Positions 31,939 to 46,900 of a stretch of 64,000 bases of DNA are shown here, in pieces (position 1 is the first letter of the stretch; the number at the start of each line of letters is the position of its first letter). Origin of the DNA: Sciurus carolinensis (taxonomy: Eukaryota > Chordata > Mammalia > Rodentia > Sciuridae); assembly GCF_902686445.1 (NCBI RefSeq), contig NC_062229.1:3125003-3189002 (forward strand), given 5' to 3'. The position numbers were made by a program, and so were the translations under genes. The notes below the pieces were generated by a model that did no database searches, was not told the origin of the DNA, and saw nothing but the letters and a program-made list of their open reading frames with translations.

Positions 31939-34900
31939 CTAGGAACAAAGCCAGAGGTCCCTGAGCTCTGCCTCCCCGCAGCACGGCTGGGCGGCCGCCC
32001 ACAAGCTCCCCGCTTCTTCCTTTCCAGGTGAGCCAGATCATTGGTCATGGCACGTTGCACTGGGGTGGCTGAGTGACATCTGACCAGCTGCTTTTGTTTT
32101 GTTTTCACAACACCCAACCCAGCAAGTTGATCAAACATGCAAACCCGGGGAGGTGAACACAGGGGCTGGCAAGGTGGCCCGGGAGAGCGCTCCTTACCCA
32201 GCCACGCCGCCCCGGCCCGCTGCGTGCCCTGGCCCCGAGGCTCCGGACAGGCCCCTCTCAGCACCTGCAAGAGAAGACACACTGTGGACACTGGTGCATG
32301 GCCTCTGGCCCCAGACGCCGCCTCTCCCTGGAGTACCTGGCCACCGCGCGTTCTCCCGGCCCACTGCGCCAGCATCCACCGCACCCTGCCAGGCCCGGAC
32401 CTGATGTTCCTCCAGCCGCGGGTTGTGCTCTGCCCAGTCTCGTCCACCCCTTTGCCAAAACAGAAACACACACAGCTGTCCCGACATGTCCGCAGTCACC
32501 TGGGGAAGAGGCAGGTCCCGCGCTCCAGAGAGCAAACGGCCGCAAGTAACACCTCCCCAAAGGTACGAACAGCAGAGAGCACGTGAGGGGTCCAGCTCCG
32601 GGAGCCACCAGGGAGAAGGCACATGAGCCCTAGAAGGAGGGCGGCCCAGTGCTGGCAAGGGAGGGCGACACCGGCAGCGCCCTCGGGGCTCCCCAAAGGC
32701 CTGCAAATGCAGAGCTTCCAATTCCCTAACGTTTCAACAAAACTGACACAGATGCATTAAAACAGGTTGGAAATCATACTCTAGAGCTTGTGTGTATCAT
32801 CACACTAATTAACGTTATTATGAGGTAATCGTACCCTTAATCACTGTTATCATACAGCTGTAAATACACACTACACGCTACACTTAAGTTTTCGTAGGTG
32901 TCCCACGTCTGGGATGACAGGTCAAAGTGGGCTTTAAGTACAGGCCTGCCACATAAGCCAGCAACCCCACGCCACGGCAGCCACCCCAGAGAAGGAGGCC
33001 ACTCCAATAAAAACCCCTGCACCCACGCAGCAGCATGGCCCATGGTGCCAACGGTGGGAAAGGACCCAACAGTCATGGTCACTGACGAGGCACAAACCAG
33101 ACACAGCGACCATAATACAAGAGGACACTCGGCCGTGAACAGGAGCAACACGTGGAGAACCTAGCCCGTCATCCTCGGCGAGAAGAGCCAGGAGCTAGGC
33201 TGCAGCTGCCCAGGGCTCTGCTTGGGGCTGAAGAAGAGGCTCTAAATGGAACGCAGTCCGAAGCTCGTCCACCCCAAACACACTAACCGTCACAGGCGTG
33301 CACTGTCAGTGGGTCAACTGCACGGCCTGTGCCTCCCCCCAGTACGGCTGCTTAAAGAAAGCTTCAGGCAGAAACCAAAGATTAACATCCCGGTACCAGG
33401 AGTCGCCAGGGGCTCCTGGGCACTCCGGCCTTGGGCTGGAGATCCTGGGCAGTGGGCCTCAGGGGCCCCCAGGAGCGAAGACCAGGCCTCCGCCAGGCCC
33501 ACCAGTGGGCTGCTGGGTGCATACCCTGCCCCAGGTGCCGGCTGCTGCCAGTGCGATCGATGCTCAGGACTGCTCTCCCACTGAAATGTCCCACAGGCTT
33601 TTCAGATGAGGCGACACTGAGGGATCAGGTTCTAAGTAGGTCGCTTGGAAGAGAACATGTTCCATTAGCTTATCAGACTGTGGCTGCAATCTGTGCCACC
33701 TGCAGGGGGTAGGTACTTCTGGTGTCCTTGAACACCAGCAAGAGCTCTGAGAAAAGGGAAGAGTCCCTGGCAATGGTGCCAGGAGGGACGGGGGCAGGAG
33801 AGGAGCGCAGGCCACCTGCCCTGTACAGCACCCAACAGCTGTGCTGAGAGCCCACCTCACGCAGGGGATAAAGCCAGGACATAAGTCACTGCCCAAGGAC
33901 AGTCCAGAGGATAGAGGTGAGCTGGCCAGGAACCCCAGGGGCCACTGCAGCAATGACAGGAGCCACAATGAGCACATAAGTGCCGCTGCTGGGGAGGGCC
34001 CACACCTGTCGTCCAGGTTCCCTCACAAAGACCCTGAGCCACCCGCCTGGGAAGAGAGGAAGGACCCAGGCCAGGTGGCGCCCTCAAGCTCTCCTTCGGC
34101 TGAGGCCTGCGGTGCAGCCGGCTGGCCCAAGGTAGACCTGCCACCCCGAGTCTGGACTGAGAGGCCCACTGCTCACCTCGGGGGAGGTGGGAGACCCCGG
34201 CCTTCGCTCAGCCTCTTGTCAGAGCCGTAGCCCCCCCAGCCGTCGCGTGAGTCTCGGCCGTGGCGCTCCGGGGGTCCTCCGTGGCCGTGGCGGTCGTCGG
34301 AGTAATGCTAGAAGGCACAGGGGGACGGTAAGCCTCTGGCCATGCCCTTCTACCTCCTGGAGGGCCTGTCCCCCTGTGGGTTCCTGGGGAGCAGTGGGAT
34401 GCAGCCAGGAGCAGCCTGGAGCCAGGGACGAAGCTCCCACAGCTCCGAGGCCCCTCCTCCCTCCCCGACAGTTTTGTCACCCCCGCCTGGGCTGGTACTG
34501 CAGTGTCACCCCGCAGAAGGTGTGCAAGGGCCTGGGAGTCCCACTGAGGACACCAGCCCTCACGGGCGCCTCCTCCTCGCTAAGGACAGCCCCTCTGGCG
34601 CCTGGCACTATCAAGGGGCCTCTTTCGGCCTGCCACCTGAGGCAGAAGCTGCACTGCCACTCTGCCCCTGGCCGAGCAAAAGACACCAGAGAGGTCAGCA
34701 CCACGTTTTCTCAGGAAATACGCCTGCTTCAGAGGACCAGTATTCTGATGCCCATCTCCGTCCCTCAGCGGTGGTTCACAGGTGCCCACACAATACCAGA
34801 CACTCAGGGGCCACCTGCATGGTCTGCACCCCAGCGGAACCAGAGGGCCCCTCCCCGAGATATGGCCGAATGATGCCCTAACCACCTGCTAGCCACCACC

Positions 34901-37900
34901 TGAGATGTCCAAGGCGCCCACTACGTCAAGACGTGAAGTTCCTAAGCTTCCCACCTGTCCTACGCCTGCTCAGCCAGCCTCCTGAGGCACTGAGATGCCA
35001 GGCAAGGCCCCTGTGCCTGACTGCAGCCCTGCACAGCTGACTGCGTGTGGGGACTTGCTAGCAAAAAAACAATCAAACGCTCGCACTTCTGACAGCTGCC
35101 CAGACTGCCGTTCTTGCGAACTCCGCCTAGTAGGAAAGGCTAGCCACAGGTCCAGGCCCAGGGCAGGTAGGACCCACTCACCTGGCCGTCCCGCTCTCCC
35201 ATCACTGGCCTGGACCCCTCCCTCCTGCAAGAGGAACAGATCTCAGTCAGTCAGCAGCTGGTGGGATGGACACACTACTGGCCACGCCAGAGTCCTCCAA
35301 TGGGGGCGCGTGGTCCACCTCACTGCACAAGTCTGTAATTCGCAGGCCTGGGTTTCCCAGGGGGAACGCTGTGCCTCAGAGGGGGATGAAGCAGCTTCCT
35401 GAGAAGGTCGGAATCAGGATCAATGGAAACCCTGAAGAGAGGGAGTCTCAAAAGCCGACTCGCAGCAAGGCCTCGCTGACCTTGGGCCTGGCAGCCTCAA
35501 ATGGGCCCCAGCCTCTCCTTTGACCCACGCCTGTGACTTGTGCCACCCAGCCGGGAATCAGACTCGTGGCTTCTCCCACCCTATGCCCATCCCTGTTTGA
35601 CTCCTTCTGTTTCCCAAGAGCTCAAAGGTGGTGACGTGGCTCTGGCACACAGTCCAGGGGCAGAGACGTCAGGTGGGACTTAGGCGGAGAACCCAGGCCC
35701 ACCTTTCTCTGCAGTGCTGGCAGTTTTAATGACGTGCTGCCATTTTAATCAGCTACACATACGCTCATGAGAGGGACTAGCAAAACGGGAAAACCAGAAC
35801 AGTGTGGCGGGGCGACCCTGGCTAAAAGCCCCACTCACACCCTCAAAGGGAGCTGGCCAAGGAGAGTTGCATGCTCGGGCTCTTCTCTCTGCCACTCACT
35901 GGCGGGGAACCTCTACTGCCCAGTGAGCCCCAAACCCCTTATTTCCCTAACGACACCCCCTGATACCTAGGAGGATGATCCTGCTCTCCCCAGCAACCTG
36001 GAGGGGACTGTGTTCCGTGGACAAGGGATCGTGTCCACCCAGGAAGAAGTCACCCCAGAACCTGCCATGCTGACCATGCCCCACCCGACAGGCTGGTATG
36101 AGGCCTAGAACGCTGCCCGGGCCTCGCACATCCTCTCTGTGGAAAGAGGACAGTGGATAAAACGAGCTCAGGATGCCTTCCTGCTCAGCAGTCTGAGGAC
36201 ACACACATGACCACAACCCCAACCGCCTGCTGGAGCTCTTTACGGAGGGTCCAGGCAGCCACCATGACACTAGAGGTGAACAAGCCTTAAAAGCAGGGAC
36301 GAGGTCTGGTCCCCACACATGATGGGAATGCAGCTGATGCCAGCCACATCCCTGGCTGGAGGCTGCTGACCTGTCAGCAGCGTGGTCCTGGTACTGGCCT
36401 CGGTCTCGGTGGTCAAAGTCGTGGAAGCGATGATCTGGCCGGGGGAAGTCGGCGCGGTACCTATCCTCCATGGCCACGCGCTTTCCTTCTGGCCAGTAGG
36501 CATCATCTCTCCTGGAGTTTATTTTAGAAAGAGCACAAATTTCAATTAGGAAAGAGATCGAGGACAAAAGGAGCAGGAGGTGCTCGGGTGCTCGGGAGCT
36601 CGTTCTCCGACCCAGAGCCACCTCAGCACCCCGCAGGGCTCTCTCCTCGCTCAGGCCCGCTGCTTTGACTGGATAAAGTAAGACCCCAGACTGCCAGGAG
36701 GCATGTGTGGAGGAGGGGACGGCTGTGCGCCAACTGTACCCCAGGCTGTTAACGCCTTGGTCCCTGCATGGGCTCAACTGCAAGTAAAGTGGAATGCAAT
36801 CCTTCTAGAATGGTGTCCTAGCTGCTACGCTTTACCTACTGCCTTCCACAGGAAACCAAGCCTCCCACTGGGTTTTCTGAAAGCAAAGCAATCAGATCAG
36901 GTGATAGTGAGCTACATAAAGCTCAGGAAGGCATTCAATTATCTTCTTCCTGGTTCTTACCAGAAAACTAGGCTCCTGGGGAGTAGGGTGATGGGTGACC
37001 GTCAACTAAGTGGCTGTGCGAAGCTGGAGACCAATAACCCTACTTTCAGCACTGGAAGCAATTTCCTCTTCCACAGGGTCTCTCTGCCCGTCTACAAGGA
37101 CACGGCAGACAAAATGGCCCTGGCCAACCTTGGCCTGGTAGATGTGGGGCCAACTCAAAGGATAACCAATGGAATCCCCAGAGGAGGAGCATCCTGAATC
37201 CAGTAACAAGCGGCCACCGAGATCCTCTGAAAGCTCAACTGCGGAAAGAACAGGTTCACAGAGCCCCGGGCGGCGCACTAGGGCGAGAGCGGCGGGCCTG
37301 GCTCACCGACTGTCCAGGTCGTAGGGTCGCCGCAGGGCCGGCCGCCGCTCCTGCTCGTAGCGCAGCTGCTCCTGCTGGCGCCGCAGCTCCTCACGCTCGC
37401 GGTGGATGCGCTCCTGCTCCTTCCTGCGCTCGCGCTCCACGCGCATGCGCTCGCGCTCCAGCCGCTCCCGCTCCATGCGCTCCCGCTCCAGCCGCTGCCG
37501 CTGGCACTCGAGCTGCAGGCGCTCGCGCTGCAGCCGCGCCTTCTCCTTGCGCTCGTGGAAGGCCTCCAGCCGCTGCTCCCGCTCCCGCTGCTCCCGCTCC
37601 CTGTGGGCGGGGACACCAAGTGGGCCTCCGATGAAGCTGGCCAATGTGGGTCAGCAGAAACCACCCCAGCTAGCCTTCGCCCGAGCCCCGGGCACAGAGG
37701 AGCTGGGGTCAAGACCAGCAAGACTGGGCTCAGAGGCGCCAAGAAGAAGCCATGACGACTGCGGGGCCCACTGCCACACACAGCAAGGTCTCCTGGGTGG
37801 GCAGCTGCTGGGCACACAGGAACCCTGCAGCAATGCCTGCACAGGCTGAGCAACTCCAAAGTCCAAAATCCAGTGGGGGCACGCCCACAATCCCAGCAGT

Positions 37901-40900
37901 TCGGGAGGCTGGGACAGGAGGATCGAGTGCAAAGCCAGCCTCAGGAAGTTAGTGAGGCCCTAAGCAACTCAGTGAGGCCCCGTCTCTAAATAAAATACAA
38001 AATAGGGCTGGGGACGTGGCTCAGTGGTCGAGTGCTGCTGGGTTCAGTGCCTGGTAACCACCCCCAACCAAAACATTCAAAATCTTCTAAAATCTACAAT
38101 TTTCTGAGCATCAACCTGACATCACAAAGTGGAAGATTCCACCTGGACCTGGTGAGGAGTCAGTCAAAAAGCTACTCTAGGGCCGGAGTTGTGGCAAAGT
38201 GTTTGCCTAGCATGTGTGGGGCACTGCGTTTGATCCTCAGCACCACATAAAAATAAAGATTCATCAACAACCAAAAAACTTAAGCTACTCAAGGTAGCAT
38301 ATAAAAGTATCCTTAGTCCATGTGTTCAGACTTGGGCCTCATCCCCAAGGTATCTCGAGAGGTTTATGTAAATATTCCAAAATCTAAAAAAATCCAAAAC
38401 ACTTCTGGTCCCAAGCATTTACAGCTGCCTCCTGAGGGGTGACAGGTGTTTGATTCCTTGTCTCAGGGTAACACTCTGGCAGCTGACCTCAAGCCCCTGT
38501 CCCTCGAGGTCATGCTTATTCAGGACTATCGCTCTGGAAAAATACAGGCTTGGGGGCTTGGGTGGGAGTGAAGGGCCCAGGGCAGACCCCACAGCCAGGC
38601 TGCTTCAGGTCAGAGGGGTCACTGCTCCTCACTGGCCTGGAAAGGACATGCACCAGAAGCACCCGGCACCCCCCACTATGCTGATTCCCAAGCCACTAAC
38701 ATGGAGGGGAAGGAACGCCCTCATTCCAGGAAGCAGATAGCCCACTGGGAAGCTTCCCAACACTACACGCTTCTGTGAGCAGGATCTGAGAAAGGACAGG
38801 AACTCTGACCTCCCATGTGAAGTAGTGGAAGGTCCGAGTGACAAAGATAAGCATACCTCAAAACTCTGGTGGGGGTGGAGCTCTGGGCTAGATCCCCAGC
38901 CCCACCACTAAAAGGCCCTGCCAGACACCACCTCCTCAGCACAGGGAGGAGAGCTGGGCTGTGGCGGGGGCGGGGGCGGCACCGCTGGGAGCCTCCTCTC
39001 TGGCAGAGCTGAAACTGGGCCACAGGCAAACGACCACCGATGTGAGGCAGCAGGTGTCAGTCTTATTTACAAAGAGGGTTCCCGCAGGAAAGACCGAGGG
39101 GCCGCCACAGGACTGAGCGATCCCAGCCACGTTGGGGTGAGCCGTCCTACACCAGCCAAGGCCCGGCTGCTCCGGGGGACAACACCGGCAGACCTGGGTA
39201 TCCCTGTGAGCGAGTGCTCAGCCTTGCCTGCTGGGTCAGATGGGGAGAAAGGACGCCGCCCAGAGGAGCCTCCAGTGCAGCGCCCACTCACCGCCGCCTC
39301 TCCGTCTCGCGGATCTCTCGCTCCCGCTGTCTCTGGCGCTCCCGCTCCCGCTGTTCTTTGATTTTATCGAATGACAAGATGTCTCTCTTCTCTTTGCTTT
39401 CCGACTTGCGGTCCTGACTCTTGGAGCTCTGTTTACCAAAATGGGTGTGTTGACATTAGAAAAAAGTGCCTGCAGCGAAGCGGGGGCTACAGGCAACTCT
39501 AACCTCTCAGGCTTCACAGAGCTCCATGAAGAAATGGTGAGAGCTCGAGGAGACAGGCCCAACCAGCCGAGCACCGTGATGGAGAGCCACGCACGGAACA
39601 GCACGGCACCCACGGGCGCGGACGGGCATGCCGCGCCAGCTAAAACACTGACTTTAACGAACCTTCTGAAAAGTGATCACGACACACACATGGAAATGGA
39701 AGACACACATCTGGACTAGACTAAGTCTTTTGTCCCATGTGGTTCACGTGGAAGGCTGTGTCTCCAAACCAGAGGGCTGGGCACAGGCTGCCTCGCTCCA
39801 AGCCTGAGTTTTGCCGCTTAAGCCAGAAGCTTGCTTTCAGATGGTGAAGGGCATTAGTGAGAGAGAAACGCTGGCTGAAACCTCAGAAAACCCCCAGGGA
39901 GTTTTTCTGGCAGAGCAGAGTTCAGCACTCACAATCTAGAGCAAAACCAGGCCTCCTGGAGCCACAGAACACGGCCACCCAAGGCCAAGCGCGGCCTGTG
40001 GGCCTCAGTGGGTTCAGGCGAAACCAACTGCTTGCACAGCCAGGTTACTCGGCAGCCCAGGGCAGAGGCAGCCTCACAGGAGAACACGCTGCGGTGCTTT
40101 AGTGCAGAACATGCTCCCGTAAGGCACAAAATACCGACACCCACGAAACCCTACTGCTGGGATAAAATGGAATTCTGAGGTGCCCGATTCCCACTTCTGA
40201 GATCCTCCACGGCCTCTCCCATCCCGGCCTGTATCACTATCCCTGGAGACTCTGGATCAACATGGACTCTGGGGCCTCCTGCTGACAGACTCACATCGCC
40301 TGGGCAGGGGCCTGGGCGACCGTATTTTAAAAATGCTCCTGAATGACTTCATTAGCTCACAAGATGAGAAAAAAAGACAAAGCAATAAAGAGGCAAAGGT
40401 GAAAGTCAGTCATTCCAACAAACGGAAAAGACGGGTGGAAGAGGATGGGGAAGAGACACAGGACAGCCTTGTCGTGAGGACAAACCCGCACTCCCTGCGC
40501 CTGGGACGGGCCAACAGCTCGGCACGCCCACACACCCTGCAGCAGCAGGGAGGGCCGTGCTGCAGGGAGGCGCTGCAGAGGGCTGGGGCACAGGCCGTCC
40601 TGGTGTGCGGTCCGCACCTAGCCAACCACCTCCGTCACCTTTCTGAAGGGCACTTTATTTCAAAATAAAAATACTTTTAAAAGAGAAACTCAACTGCATA
40701 TTTCAGCACTGCAGGACTTTCAAGCGACATTACGTACACAGCTAAGGGGCACAACTGCCACTCCCAGCAGGCCTCTGATCACAGTTCCATGGTGTGTGCA
40801 CACTGCCCACGTGGTATGTGCATGAGGCCTTTGGGGTGGGCTCGTGCCAGGCCGCACAGCGGCTGCCGCTTGCCCACTGGACCTCCCGACGCCAGCTGGA

Positions 40901-43900
40901 TGCCCTCATGGACTGTGTACCATCCACGCTTACTGTTTTAGCATCAGCTCATTTGGATGGTAAGACCACAGGCCCCCCTCCCCGAGATTTCTCTGCATTT
41001 TACAATTTACGTGTAGTCCACGTGACAGAGGACCTCAGAAACTCCAGGAACCCCTGCTTAATGGAACCCGAATGTTTACCTGTCCTTCTTTGTGCAGTGC
41101 TGGGCTGGGAATCAGTATGCCTGGCACACGCTAGACTCCCACGCCACCAGTGAGCCACACCCCAGCCCCAGTGTCAGTTTTTGTTCTTTCTTTTCCTTCT
41201 TTTTATGTGGGTGCTGGGGATTGAACTCAGGGGCACTCAACCACTGTACTCACTGAGTTGCTGAGCGCCTCCGATCCTCCTGCCTCGGACTCCCGGGTCA
41301 CCGGGTTACAGGTGTGTGCCACAGGCCCCAGGGACATTTTCAAATGCAGTCTTGCCACCCGCTGCCCCTACACGCAAGGCCAGAGCCCCGCTTCCTCAGT
41401 CACACATAGCCAGAACCCCCGGCTGAGAAGCAGAGGCTCTGCTTTAGCGGAAAAGCCTAGAGAGGAGCCCCTGCCTGGCCAGCCCCTTAGCTGACACAGA
41501 GAGGGGCTCAGTTGGAGGCCAGACTCGACTTTTCTTCTGATCAGTTTCACACAAGACTAGAAACCAACCAAGGAAAACTACTAAACTCAAGTCGGTCCTG
41601 CCTGCGACACAAGGCTGGGTCTGGCCTGCTCTGCCCAAAGGCACGCGGCTGCCTGGGATTGTGCGCCCATCCAGGAGACAAGTGCAACCTGACACGGACC
41701 AGCCACGGCTCAGTACTCTCAAGAAAGCAAACATGGGGAAGAGGCGTCGAGGAAGTGCGACAACGGACTCTGCGTCTGTTAGCAGAGTCCTCGGAAGCTC
41801 CAAGTGCTTCCAAGAGGTGTTCACAAGTATAAATGGAGAAAGCGCTGCCTCCCTGGGGTGGGGCCGGCGACTGTAGCCCGTTAAACCCAGGAGGGCAGAG
41901 GCCATACTCACTCTCTCTTTTGACCTGCTTGTGGTTTTCACACTAATGACAGGCTCTCCTTTCGACTTATCCATCACGACTGTCCGTTCCATTCCTCGGC
42001 TTCCTTCAGGAAGAAAACAGCAACCTGTCAGAACACGCTCGGCTTCACAGGGTCTCAGTCAAGGGACTTTCTACCACCGCTTGGTCAAGTCCTTATGGTG
42101 TCGGCAGATCCCATTCACATCCCCACCCGTTATGTGCGCCCCAGCTCTGTGGAACCCAGGCCCTGGGCTCGGCACCAGCCGCTGCTGTCCCTGAGGGAGC
42201 ACCTGCCGGAGCAAGCCTCTCCCAGCAGTGGGACGACCCAGGCTTTCACTGCGACATTCAAAAGACTGGTTCCTGGTGAGGTGGCTGGAGAACAACCCAG
42301 ATGCTTGAGATCTAACGCCAGGTGCTCTACATTATTTCTACGTCAAATCTAAGTCACATCGGGCTTCCAGCCGGTTAGGTCTTATTTCTGATTCTTTTTG
42401 GGTGGTTTATTTTTTACCACAAAACATGCTGAGAGTATCACAGAAATGAGGGTGCAGGGTGTGATAACTTTCATAAAATGACAAGGAGCAGCACCTTCCA
42501 CGTAGAGCTACTCCAATGAGTGTGAGGTTTTAGTTATTCTCTGCTTTTGGGGGGTGTGGGGGGAATGTTTGATCTTGACATGTTACCCAGGTTAGCCATA
42601 CTACTGGTCCCAAAGGTCCCTGCCTCACTCTCTGGGGCACCTGGGATACAGGCACACAGTCTACAGCCAGCCCCTTTTCTCTATGATCCTCACTCTCTGG
42701 CTCTGATGTAAATGCAGGGGAAACCACATCACATGCTCGCAATCCACTGCAAGGAACCAGGAGAATGCCCTCCTGCACACCCCAGGCTAGCCGGTGTGCC
42801 CACACAAACTCTTGCTTAGCTCCTGGACTTCTGCCGTGGCACAGAAACCCGGCAAGCCACTGCCTTCCTAAGGCCGCTGCTTAATGGCTTTCAGAATAAA
42901 ACGCAGCTGAGCACAGACACACGATGTCTCTGCACCCTACACCCAGGTTCTTGTCAGGCTGCCTCTCTTCATGAATGCTGAAAAGATGCTAATCACCTGA
43001 TTTGGTGACTCTAGACCGATTTGTTGGGGCTGGTTTCAGCTCATCTTGGTCTTTTTCTTCCTTTTTAATGTCTTCAGGCTTCTTTTCCTCCTTCTTCTCA
43101 ATCTTCTCTTCCTTCTTGATTACAGTTCTATTTAAAAACACGGTTATCAAGCGTGAGTTCCTAAGAGGAGTGACCCTGTCCCCCGCCACCCCACCCGGCT
43201 TCATTCTCGCACTCAGATGGCCACATGTCACCCGACAGCTTGAAGTGAGGGAAAGGATGGGAAACCATAGAGAGAACGCTCTTTGGACACAGCCCCATTC
43301 CCGCTTCTAACACCTGCTACCTCTACGAGTGTGCAAAACAAAACTAGAGACTCGGAGGTTATTTCTCCAAAACATCACACATGCCGGCATTAGACAGATG
43401 CGCAATCACACGAGGAACTCCCAGGTACCCGAGAGTGCTCCACACCGACGTGTGATGTTTCTCACACAGGAAGGAATATACGAGGACGTGAAGTCCCCAC
43501 TGCCCAGGGCAGCAGCCACTCACCCCGACCAAGATCCAGGACAGGAGGGCCCTGCATACTTTTGGAGAATTAAAATGGCACATTAGGTGTCAATCAATGT
43601 GACTGCATCACGTCATCAGATGCACCTCACTTCGCGCTGTGAACGAACCACCTAGCCATTCAAACTTGTCTCCCCATTCTCCAGCACTGGGCGATTCTAG
43701 CTCCAGGGTGTAAAAAGCATGCTTACCAGACACCAGCCACAGGCCAGGTCCAGGCAGGAATGTCCACCAACCCTGCTCTTTTCCCACTCCTCTCTCCTAA
43801 CTCTGCAGCACAAGGCTATGTTTTTATAATACGATGTACATTCTGAGAAAACCTAGCACAGTGAAAAATGGCATGTACCTGGACTACCGTAAATGGTTTG

Positions 43901-46900
43901 TTGATACTGGTCCTCATTTTGAAAAGGAATCTCAGGCAAATTCAGCTTAAGTGACGTGAACTGTGAATCACTGGTCCTATCGCCTGTCTTTCCCTCCCTG
44001 CCCTGCACCGACTCTCCCGCCACCAGGCCCATCTCCTGTGGGTGTGCACACACAGCAGCTCTGCCAGGCGCTGGGACTGGCACAAAGGAGCTGCACCCGG
44101 CAGCCTGGCTGCAGTACGTGCCTTTCCCCCCATGGTCTGTTTTGAGGATGAATCTGCGTGGACACACAGATCTGCTCAACTGCCGTCGACACTCCACAGC
44201 AGCTGTCCTGTGCTGTCCCGTGGCCTTCTGACCGAGGCACTCCACACAGTGAATACCGAGGAGCCTCCCCGCCCCACTAGCTCTGCACCTCAAGGTGCCT
44301 AGGCAGCAAGGGACAGGCTGGCCACACCAAGTCAGTCAAGGTGACAGTATGGGAGATAGGACCCTGGGGGGACACGCAGAGAACATGCTGCCTGGGTAGA
44401 GGGACTCAATTACACAAAACCACTCCACGTCTAAGACCAGACTTGTCTTTGTAAAGTCCCTCTATTTCACCGGGGTGACTACTCCATCTAGAGAATCTCA
44501 AAACAAAAGGCAACGTTAACAAGGCATTCATTTGAAAAAAGAAAAAAATGTTCCAATCTCCCACGAAGAATTCCGCTATGACACATAATTATAACGTGCA
44601 ATTAAAATAAATCAGAACAAAACAAAACAAAAAAGTTCCACCTCTTGCCAAAACATTTGAACACCGAGCACAAGGCTGGGGCAGTCACCAGCACTGAATC
44701 CTCGCCTTGTGGCTTGCTGGCTGGGTGCCCTGGGCTGGCCACTTCCCCTCTGAGCCTGCTTCCTCTTCCACTCAGGGCATGTGCCTCACAGAGCGCCTGC
44801 ACTTCAGCCCAGCACGGCCCTGAACCTGCTAGCCAGTGGTCTTCACCTTCCCCTCTCCCCACTAACGTGCCACTTTGGGAACCATGTGCCCGACACCAAG
44901 AACTTTCAAACAGCCCCGTCTCAGTTCAACTCGCCACAAGCTTTGATGAAGAACAGGGTCTCGCACGGTTCCTTCACATCTCTGCTACTTGAAAAGCGAC
45001 AGCAAGGTGGAGCCACACGAGAGGGCAGATTCACTGCAGAGGGCTCCAAGTGTAAAGCAGGAGCGGCCCTGGCCATGGAAGCAAGTCACGGTGGAGCAGA
45101 CCGAGCACGTACACCTGGCTTTGAGACACTGCCACCATCAGATGAGCCACCAAGGCCTATCCACTCAAAAGATGAACCGTGATTCTGACAAATCAGAAAC
45201 CTGCCACACTTGCTTTCAAAGACCTGGGTCCATTTCCACTGCTGTAAAGATATAAATCACTCCTTCCGGCAACAGTGCCACAGACCCTTGGTTCCTAAAC
45301 TGCTGTGCCAAGGTGTCCCCAGCACCAGGGTGAACTCACAGCACACTCTGGCACATTTTAATTCCAACATGCACAGCAGTTCCTGGCATCTGTCAGGCAC
45401 AGCACACGCCACCAGCTCAAGGTCATTCCCTGCAATGTGAGAGCAGACTGCGTTCCTTTGGATGGTGTTTTATCTTGGAAAAATTGGGTTTTTGACAGTT
45501 TCTGTGCTTTAAAAAGAGCTGCATGAAAATCAGTGTTGATGAAAAATGTCTCTAAGGCTGGAGAATGTTAGGAAGAAAATAAAAATAGGATTCTTTCATT
45601 TTATGTGCAGAATTTTTTTCAAAAGTCTGAGTCATTAGACGACGCATGTTGGTAAGGGTCAGCTGCCCTGTGTATTTAAGGTCAGAGGGCTTCGAGAAAC
45701 ACCCTGCACAGTGAAGGAGGTGGCGGCAAGGGCCAGTGGGGGCCGTGCTGGGAACGTGGGCTGGCGTGGCTGCTGGAGCAGAGGGCGGGACGGGGCTTTC
45801 CTCAAGAGGACCCCCCAGGCCAGCAGGCCTCCTCCCGGGACTCCCAGGGAAAGGTGTCTAAAGGTTACTTTACTTTTCAATTTTGATCTCCACAGCATGA
45901 TGTCTGTCGGTGCTAGGTAACTTTTCCTTCTTCACTTCACATTCTTTCCGGTCAGACAGCTTTTTCCCAGCAGGTTCATTTTTGGCCTAAAACAGAACAC
46001 AGAAAAGCTTCCTACCAGGCCTTGCCGCTTGTGAGCGTCGGAGTTACAGCCGACAAGAAGCCTCACCCTCTCCACGGAGATCATCCTTCCATGCAGTTCG
46101 GTTCTGTGCAGATGGCTGATACACTTGGTCGCCTCGTCGGATGTCGACATGGTGACAAATCCATAGCATCGAGCCCCAGGACTGCGGGCGTTGGTCACCA
46201 CTTTGGCCCCCACAACCTTTAAGACAAAGACACTCTTTCTCTCAAATACCTATGCAACTTGTTAACATTACCAGCTGTTAATAGATAACCAGAATCACAA
46301 ATTATTAGTTCTTTGTAACTGTTATTGGTTCTAATGAATCCTTGTCTACCAAAATACAACTGTTCTGCTAGGAAATTGGCTCTCAGAAAAAACACAAAAA
46401 TGGAACACCGTTCACCTTTAGAATTCACAACTTAAGTCATCAGAAGTGAGACTGTTTCATCCATGGTACCCAAAGATGGCTGAGGGGCTACCCACTCAGC
46501 ACTGTACCCATCCACTGGGCACAGTGCTGACACACACGCATGGCTCCCCCAAGGAGGGACTTCTGCTTGCAGCCAAGCACTGCCCTCCTGTCTGCAAGAC
46601 TGAACACTGGCAGGAAGGTGGGCATAGTAGTTTTCAGACCCTGGACACCAGCCTGCCCAGGACAGTCCTATGACTGCCCTGTTTACTGTCGAGTCCCCAA
46701 GCCACAGACAGGGAGGAGAAACTAAGGCAGATATCAAATGAGTTGAAGAGACAGACCTGAGATGCTGAGATCAAGGCAGAGAGAAGTCACAGAAAAACAG
46801 ACTTCCAGATGGCAGAGAGCGCTGCACAAGAGGACCTGAGAGACCTGCAGAGGCTTCCTGCTGACCAGGGCACACGCTTAAGGAAACCAAAGGCTGTGAG

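Larger units (their letters stand above)
39429..41911 (-). other. SAFB2: SAFB2 intron 13
   Basis: 2.48 kb. Holds two minus-strand SINE pieces (41090-41168 and 41195-41335). The rest (39429-41089) is unique sequence with nothing recognised. Confidence 0.8.
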
